From positions 20,543,267 to 20,607,266 of the forward strand of contig CM077822.1 in assembly GCA_039720395.1 (NCBI GenBank): a stretch of DNA of 64,000 nt, written 5' to 3'. The notes beneath the pieces were generated by a model. That model did no database searches, was not told the DNA's origin, and was given only the letters and a program-made list of their open reading frames with translations. The translations under genes and the position numbers were made by a program. Of the stretch, positions 56,666-64,000 are shown in pieces (within the stretch, counting starts at the first letter, position 1; each line of letters opens with the position of its first letter). This stretch comes from Liquidambar formosana. Its lineage: Eukaryota; Streptophyta; Magnoliopsida; Saxifragales; Altingiaceae.

Positions 56666-59600
56666 ATATCCTCTACTGGCTTAGACTCTTCTTTCCTTGG
56701 AATAAGAACAGGGGATCCTTCAGTGTACCAATTCTGAAGTGGCTCGCTGACTGTCTGGAATGCTGGAACTGGAACCTCTTCGTGATCTTCGATGGCTAGC
56801 ACACATTCTGAAAACAATCGGCCCATAACCTCTGAATCCATGCTGTCTGCCCAATCTTCTTCTTCTCTGTCGCTATCTATTGCTGAATCCTTAACCATGG
56901 TTGCTGTGATCGGATACCACTCAGTCTCAAAGAAGATCTCAAACCCTGGGACTCTTGCTCTGATGGACTCCACATAAGTAGGCTCCGGAAAACCACAATA
57001 TGGGAAATCTTCCCCCTCTTTCACAAAGCACCCATTCAAGGTTGGCTTGTAAGGCTTAAGCGGGTGAAATACAGTGTGCCCACGAGCTTTAGCAATTTCT
57101 TTCTCTTTTCTCAACCACGCTCGTTCCTTGTAATCTGCTTGTGTTGGCTTATATCCCAAGCCAAAGGTATGTAAGGCCGACTGGTGCTTAATTGGCTCTG
57201 AAATTCCTCGGTGCCTTGGTCCCATTCCCATGCCAGGAAAGAAACCCATGATCTTCACGATTTCAGCAACATGCAAGTTCCCATGTGGTGAAAAGTCTAG
57301 TGGGATAAGTTCTCTACCTGCGTGTGCTGAGTTCATAACCTGTACATATTCAAACCCTGACAACGGCATATCTGAAGGATCGTGCTTGATCTCACAAATG
57401 GGGATTCTTGACATTTGACTAGCAGCGAGTTCATAGTCTCCTTGTAGGGTCATAATAGATCCTTTGTAGGGGAACTTAACTTTTTGGTGCAAAGACGATG
57501 GGATGGCCCCATTTGGATGGATCCATGGTCGGCCTAGCAAGAGATTGAAACAGGCAGGAACATCGAGAACTTGGAACTCAACCTCGAACTCTGCCTGTCC
57601 TATGATTAATGGTAAGGTCACCATACCAATTACTTCCCTTCTTGTGTTGTCATATGCTCTCACTGATTGCCCAGATGGCACAAAATCTGTAGGTCCCAAC
57701 CCAAGAGATGTAGCAGTACGAAGTGGACACACATTCAAAGCAGAACCATTGTCAATAAGGACGGTGGGAACCCGTTTCCCTAGGGTATCAACAGTTATGT
57801 TCAAAGCTTGCACATGATCTCTCCTCCTTTTTGGCGAATCAGCTTCTATGAAGATTATGGTAGCTGCTTTCTCGACAGGGGTTATAAGGCTCACTAACCC
57901 CTCCGGTGAAGTATCAATGGGTACCTGGACATGGTTCAAGAGTTTAAGCATAGTCTGACGGTGCTTGAGAGAAGCCATAAGCAATCCCCATATAGTAATG
58001 TTGGCTTGAGTCTTTTTCAATTGCTTTAGGACTTCATCCTCTTCATCGTAGATTTAAGGTCTTTGCCCTTTCTCTAGTGCTTCCATCGGATTTTCATTCT
58101 CAAGGTAGGACGGTTTGAAGTGACGAACGCCCCTAATCAAATGATCAACTTCTTCAGAGTCTGCCCATAGATCATTTACTTCATCGCTACAGGTTTCATC
58201 CATGATGTCTCCCCATTCCAGCATATCTACCTCTTGCATTAGAGACTTTTCTGTCGGCCGTTCTTCTTTCAAGGATTTTCCCCATCCGGTTGCATAGACT
58301 GGGGATTTCTCTGTTGGTTGCTCATCTTCCCATGGATTTCCCCATCCAGTTGCACAAACAAGAATGGTTATTGGAGGCGGTGCAGTGTAGAGAACATAGA
58401 AGTCAAACTTCCCAGATAGTTCTCCCAATAAACCCACTTCAGGGTCTCCGGCATCATACCTTTCCTTCAACTGTTGCTGAAATAACTTTCGAGGCTTACT
58501 CGGCTTCTTCGGCACTTCCTTCTCAACAACCTTTTCCTTCCCCATAGGCTTTTTCTCAGGATTTGCCCATTCTAGCATATCAATCTCTTGCATGTTTTCT
58601 TCATGTAGGGTGGGCAACAATGTAGGCACTTCGCATGGACTTGGCTGCAGAACTATCAGAACTCTCTCATCAATCAAGTCTTGGACCACTTTCTTTAACA
58701 AGGTGCAATCCTCGGTATCATGGCCAGATTTTCTATGGTATAGGCAAAATGATGGGTTAGGGACAAGTGAAAGCTGAGGTGGAAGGGGAGTGATAAGGCC
58801 TCTTTTCTTGCAATGGTGAAATACATTGGTGAGACTCATAGGCAAAGTGGTATAATGGCGAATGGGTCGAGGTGGATGAGGTGAATTATCTTCTATTGCA
58901 TTAACATTAGAAGTAGGGGATGGGTTATGGGATGGCAAAGGATTTTGAGTGACATTGGGACGGTTGGGAGGAGTAGGTAGGCCTATGATCTTCTTGTCAA
59001 TGAGGTCTTGTATTTCATGTCTGAGACAGACACAACGGTCTGTTATATGGCCTTTGGATTGGTGGAAATGGCAGTACTCATTTTCGTTGTACCACCTAGG
59101 CAATGGATTTGGTGGAGGTATTAGGTCAAGAGGTTTGAGGATGCCCCTTGCTTTCAATCTTTCATAAACCTTGTCTAGTGGTGCATACAAATCAGAGAAT
59201 TTACGAGGAGTAGAATTGTTGCCAATGTTCCATGGCTGTTGTGGAGCGATTGCATTCACTTCAGCGGGTGCCTTTCCATTGTTCCCTATCCGATGAAACC
59301 TTGAAGGATCTTCAACTTTAAGCGTGCCATCAGTTATGGCATCTTCCACTTGTGTCCCCGAACTAATCAAAGCTTTGAAAGTGGGGAAGTGATGAGCGAA
59401 CAAGTGCTTATGATATATAGGCAATAGGTTCTTGACTACCATTCATATCTGTTCTTCTTCATTAGGCCTATCGAACATCTTAGAAGCTTTCTTCCTCCAC
59501 CTAGTGATGTAGGAAGAGAAAGATTCATTTGCTGCCTGTTTGGTAGTCTCCAAGTCTCTCCTTGTCACATCAACCTCCGTGTTATACTTGTAGTGATCGG

Positions 59601-60492
59601 TGAATTCCCTGCACACATCTTCCCATGTTCTAGTCTTTGACTCATCCAAACTTAGAAACCAATGCAGCGATGAAGTGCTAAGTGATTCATGGAATAATTG
59701 GGCCATTAACTCCTCGGAAGCACCACGAGGTTGCATTGCTCGGATATACATTTTCAAGTGAGTCTTAGGGCAACCCGTTCCATCAAACTTCTGTAACTCT
59801 AGCATCTTGAATGAAGTCGGCAATCTCGCTTGAGGGAAGAGAGAAAGAGTGTGGATATCCACAAAATCATCAGCACGGCGAATACCCTTCAAAGTTTTCT
59901 CCAAAGCCAACATCCTTGCAGCCATCATCTTTTGGTCATCACTCATAGGAGGATTTTCAGTGGTGGGGATGAAAGTGGATGATTGGGTGTAAATGGGGAT
60001 GTTTTGTAGTGGAGGTTGAGTATGTGGAAGTGGTGGATTTTGAGGTGATGATTGAGTATGTGGGAGTGGTGGATTTTGGGCTTGGCCTCCAACTTGGGCA
60101 AATGGGTTGGATTGATTTTGGACAATGGGGACTTGAGTGTCAGGTATGGCCTGATCTGTAGGAATGTTGTGGATAAGGACAGGAGTTCGATTGTTGATCT
60201 CTTGTGCCATTCTTATCGCGGTTTCAGACTTCACTGACACCTCTTCCAATTTCCCGAATATATCATTCAATAACCTCTCAATTCTTCGCGGATCCGCGGG
60301 AGTCCCAGAAACAGATGTCCCCTTAGGTGTAGCCGGATTATTCAATGCAAAAGTCTTATCCATGGCGAGGTCTTGTTCAGTATTTCCTCTGATCAAACGG
60401 CCTGAAGAGTCACGAGTCCAAGCCAGCACTCTATTACATCCAAATGACCCGTACTTAGTTACAAAGTGACACAAAGCGCCTTTTGTCTCCAC
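56666..60492 (-). pseudogene. gag-pro of element D, one frame with two stops
   Basis: Starts METKGALCHF at 60492. A proline-rich linker with repeated NPPLPHTQ-type units (about residue 135-170) is followed by capsid motifs LSLFPQARLPTSFKMLEL, KFDGTGCPKTHLKMYIRAM, WEDVCREFTDHYKYNTEVD, RRDLETTKQ. Two knuckle-like CHFHQSKGHITDRC and CLYHRKSGHDTEDC motifs come next. Duplicated CATGWGNPWEDEQPTEKS-type units lie at about 58240-58360. The aspartic protease has VLIDNGSALNVCPL and FNLLLGRPWIH. In-frame stops: TGA 59443-59445 and TAA 58054-58056; no frameshift. It ends at the intron donor at 56665. Extra sequence after the protease (ELIPLDFSPHGNLHV, FFPGMGMG, PTLNGCFVKEGEDF) is shared with element B. 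Confidence 0.92.
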
Positions 60493-61291
60493 AATTGATT
60501 TAAACGGGCAGGTAATGGTCCAATAACATTCCTTTAGTTGGGCCTCTCATCCTTATAAGCCCAATGGGCTTTAGGTAAGAAGGTCATACTAAAGGGATGT
60601 AGGTCGATTGATTTTAAAGTCATGTTACCCCTTAAAATTAACCACCCACACAGCATTCATTCATATCTCCAACCGCATTCAAGAGCAAGAAACCGGATCA
60701 CTGTATCGAGGGCTTTGTATCATCTTCTCAAAGAACCATAACATGAATTGTATTGCCATTCATTCCATTCACATTCATTCCCACAACACACATTCATACC
60801 ACACATACATTCATTCCATACACACATACATTCAAACACACATCCACTCTGTACCTGCATTCATTCCACGAGCATGGTGACTTTAAACTAGGCGAGTCCA
60901 TGTGTCCTAGACAGTCCACTATATGCACTAAAAAGGGTAGGATAGGGTCCCCTACTTGCTTGAATCAACCATATACCTATCACGTGTGGCATGAGGGATG
61001 CCACGTGAGTCAAGTGGTACGTGTTGATCCATTTAATATACCCAAGGGTAAAACCCAAGGATACGTGGCAAGAGGAGTTGATAGCTTCGCAAACATGACA
61101 CCCGAGAACGAGGGGAACCGGGGTCAAGGCTAGGCCAATCAGAAAAGGCAAGGATACATCGACCTATCATTCAAATGCAATTGCGCACACAATGCAATAA
61201 AGTAAACACACATTCAAGCGTATGCAAGTGATTGATTTTAACTTATGCAATTAAATTAGCCCATATAAATTCCTTGAGTCTAGTCCACTAA
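60493..61291 (-). other. Leader of element D
   Basis: Untranslated leader between primer binding site and gag. Contains a CATTCATACCACA / CATACATTCA simple-sequence stretch at 60750-60855 and a CACGTGGCAT / ATGCCACGTG pair near 60980-61010. No gene supported. Confidence 0.6.
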
Positions 61292-61309
61292 TCCCCAGCA
61301 GAGTCGCCA
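61292..61309 (-). other. Primer binding site of element D
   Basis: Minus strand TGGCGACTCTGCTGGGGA, three bases after the LTR end. Matches the site of element B except for two bases. Confidence 0.8.
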
Positions 61310-61312
61310 GAC

Positions 61313-64000
61313 TGTGAACCACGGGTTTCGATCCAGGGAGGAAGGAGAACCCTTCTTTTAAAAAGACTTGTAGAAATTTAAATTAATAAAAATCTGGTTT
61401 TTAAAAGGTTCACAAAAACAAAACAAATAAGGAGTCGCCACCTCATTTTTAGGAAAAGAGGAAAACCATAAAAAAAGTTTTTAAAGAAAACCTTTGAAAA
61501 CCAAACCTCATGACTCCGATCAAGGAAAAGCAGGTCTAATCAAAACAAGAGAGGATTCGGAGACTAAGTTACGATGTGGAAAGGTTCTAGGAAACATCCT
61601 ATAGGCACCCATATCGCCCCAAAATGGGTCTCTGAATTTATATGGGCTATTTCAATCACTTCCTAATTAGTCACCATGCATATGCAAAGAATAATCCATA
61701 AATAATCCACATTCATCCATAAACATCCATAAAGCATATAAACATCCATAAAGCATGTAAACATCCATGAACAGATATGAGAGATATGGAAAGCAGTAGA
61801 GAGATAGAGAAAATGAACAAATAAATCCATCCTATCCACTAGCAAATATGTGATGAATAAATGAGCAAGCAAACAAATCCATCCTATCCACTAACAAGTA
61901 TGTGATGGATAAATGAGTAAGCAACAAATCCATCCTATCCACTAACAAATATGTGATGGATAAATGTATAAGCATGGGTCCATCCTATCCATTAACATAT
62001 ATGTGATGGACAAATGGGTAGAAAGAAGGAGAAAGAAAAAAGAAAACCTAGGATACTTAGTATCCTAGGGTGGACTTGAACATCAAATGAGCGCCTACGT
62101 ACCTTACATACAAAGATGTAAGGATCAAAGTCCACGTAGTTCGATTGAGAAGGGGTTACTCCCTTTACAATGAACTATAAACCCTAAGTTTCCATTAAAA
62201 GAAAAGAAGAGTTTTAAAAGAAGAAGGATTTCCAAAAAAAGAATTTGAGAAAAGATAGAAGTTGAAAAGAGATAGAACTCTTATCCAAAAAGAAGTTTGA
62301 GAAAGATAGAATTCTAAAAGAGATAGAACTCTAATTAAAACAGGAGTTTGAAAAAAAGTAGAATTCTAAAAGAGATAGAACTCTAATTCAAAAAAGGAGT
62401 TTGAGAAAAGTAGAATTCTAAAAGAGATAGAACTCTAATTAAAACAGAATTTTGGGAGAGTTGGAAACTTAGGACTTCTAATTCAAAGTAAAGACAATAA
62501 CCCAAGGGAGAGAAGAGAACAATTCATACACAACTTACCATGAACCACTTACCATATGCAAATTATCCCGAAACATCGAGAAAACACCAATTAATCACCC
62601 CATGTATTCTATAGGGCAATTATTAAGCTCAAACCATTCATATTCATGCTCAAATCATCATTAGAAGACCTAATTCAAATCTGGACAGAATACTAAACAT
62701 GCATACAATGACCTAAAAATCATGCAAATAATCCCGAAACATCGAGAAATCATCAATTAATCACCCTATGTATTCTATAAGGCAATTATTAAGCTCAAAT
62801 CAACTATACTCATGCTCAAATCATCATTAGGAGACCTAAAATCAAATCTGGACAGAATACTAAACATGCATATAATGACCTAAAAATCACGCAAATAACA
62901 AAAACCAAAAGAAAAACAATATCCTAATATGCTCCTATATGCTTTAGACACCCTAACATGCACAAAACTATCAAAAACATGCTAAATAGGCATTACCATG
63001 ATGAAAATATCATATGACAATCCTAAACATGAAAAGAAAATCTACCATGATGCCTTAGGTAAGTATTTTACGTAAGAATGTGAAATAACCATCCTTACGG
63101 CGAGCTTTCTTAAGTAAAACTATCCGAAAATAATTTTACGTAGAAATCACTCCGTATGAATGGTTTCTTCACATATCCTACGTAAAATATATACCTAAGA
63201 ATGCAAAGAAACTCACAGCGCACTTAAACACACTCTAGAAAGCACCCATGCACAGCCTCACCCTCTAAGGACGATAATTATCCTCGAAAAGGATAATCAT
63301 CCATACACCTATGAAGACGAGGCTTACACAGCAAGTGTCCTATACAAAAGATGCTTAAAATCATGCATATAATTGAATCATGAAGAGAAAATGGCCTAAA
63401 CACATCAACTAATTTTTCATGCAAAACGTACCTCTATCCTTAAGAGAGAAACTATCCTAACAGCAAGCAATTCGCAATCCTAGTCCACTAACATGCATTT
63501 TCATCATATTTGAATTATATACACTCTAAAATATAGAGTATATATGATTCCTAAATCAATTCTAAGCCATAATTATGCAGAGAATGGAGTAGAAGAAGAA
63601 GGAATTGTAAAAGAAAGCAAAGGAGACTTACAATGAAGCAAGGGTCTTCGCTGCGTTCTTCCTTCTCTTTGGCTTGGTTCCCTTCTAGTTCCTCTTCAAA
63701 ATTGCAGTAGAAAGCCTCCTCCAAGTGATATGAGTGTGTGCAAACTCGTGGTCCCTCTCTCTCTTATGAATATGAAGTGTCAAATAAGTCAAAAAGTCCC
63801 TTATGCTGATGAATGAGCCTCTATTTATAATCAACCAACCATATGAACCAATGGTTGAGATTAATTCACCCTAAAATCAATCTAGGGCTGTGATTAAATC
63901 CCATGAATGTTAAACAACTCAAAACCCCCTCCCAATAGGCTTAGAAGTCCTTTAGAAGGCAGAAAATCGGAGTAGTAGAGTCCCATTTCGTCAAAAACTC
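61313..64000 (-). repeat. 5' LTR of element D (partial, 2688 bp in window)
   Basis: Aligns base by base with 42292-44979 with no large indel. The distal part, including its palindromic cluster and LTR start, is beyond the window. The perfect palindrome recurs at 62047-62069. Confidence 0.95.

Larger units (their letters stand above)
42292..64000 (-). mobile_element. Element D: giant Tat/Ogre-type retrotransposon with antisense PMD and DUF7745-like genes
   Basis: Read on the minus strand: 5' LTR (right, 61313 to beyond 64000), primer binding site 61292-61309, leader, gag-pro 56666-60492, intron 56518-56665, pol 53121-56517, antisense DUF7745-like gene 51470-52735, antisense PMD gene 47555-50977, tandem repeats, polypurine tract 45699-45713, 3' LTR 42292-45698. 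With a full second LTR the element would be about 22.4 kb. By eye the two LTRs differ at roughly 35-40 of about 2690 aligned bases (about 1.4%), mostly transitions, so this is the youngest insertion in the nest. Its gag-pol has five stops and no frameshift. Confidence 0.93.

Noticed and set aside
60740..60880. CATTCATACCACACATA repeats as a CRISPR-like array
   Set aside because: Irregular simple-sequence stretch in a retrotransposon leader of a plant genome; no spacer structure.

Overview
The window is plant nuclear DNA, almost certainly from a dicot. It is AT-rich and intron-containing, and it holds two recognisable plant gene families (an F-box/PP2-B gene and a cellulose synthase-like D exon) among LINE, hAT, Mutator, MITE and giant Ty3/Gypsy elements. 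I cannot name the species from sequence alone.

Layout. 1-697 is the 3' end of an LTR retrotransposon (element A). 698-5790 and 13911-24128 are two copies of one segmental duplication. Each copy carries, on the minus strand, an F-box PHLOEM PROTEIN 2-B gene. Copy A (2719-5220) is intact with three exons; copy B (21635-23520) has lost the AG acceptor of its last intron. Next to copy B, at 11091-13873, is exon 1 of a CSLD gene, dead by a nonsense codon and a 2.2 kb hAT insertion. The corresponding CSLD of copy A would lie left of the window, behind element A. The 5.8-11.1 kb interval holds a 5'-truncated LINE with a 17-bp target duplication, a SINE-like repeat and a MITE. Copy B was enlarged by a 662-bp hAT element and a 1.36-kb Mutator-like element, into which an Ogre-type solo LTR inserted; a small hAT then inserted into that LTR.

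From 24130 to the right edge is a four-level nest: a Mutator (MULE) transposase gene, broken by Ty3/Gypsy element B (plus strand, from 26309), broken by element C (minus strand, from 34549), broken by element D (minus strand, from 42292 past the window end). B, C and D are Tat/Ogre-lineage elements. They have 3.0-3.4 kb LTRs, a TGGCGACTC-type primer binding site, a spliceable intron between gag-pro and pol, and a second RNase H domain. D should be about 22 kb long.

The most interesting part is the region between pol and the 3' LTR in C and D. Both carry, antisense to gag-pol, a seven-exon plant mobile domain (PMD) gene in which every intron is phase 0. In D it is fully open (587 aa). D also has a second open antisense gene of 421 aa (DUF7745-like). 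Each antisense gene has its own TATA box. About 20-90 bp upstream of each TATA lies a 57-82 bp palindromic cluster bounded by CTCGGGTGACC-like and its complement GGTCACCCGAG. The same cluster sits about 190-260 bp upstream of the TATA in the LTRs. The inner half-sites differ between the two element families but agree between LTR and antisense promoters within a family. This suggests a self-regulating cassette: an element-encoded antisense factor and matching sites at every promoter of that element. D's gag-pol has five in-frame stops but no frameshift, while both antisense genes are open.
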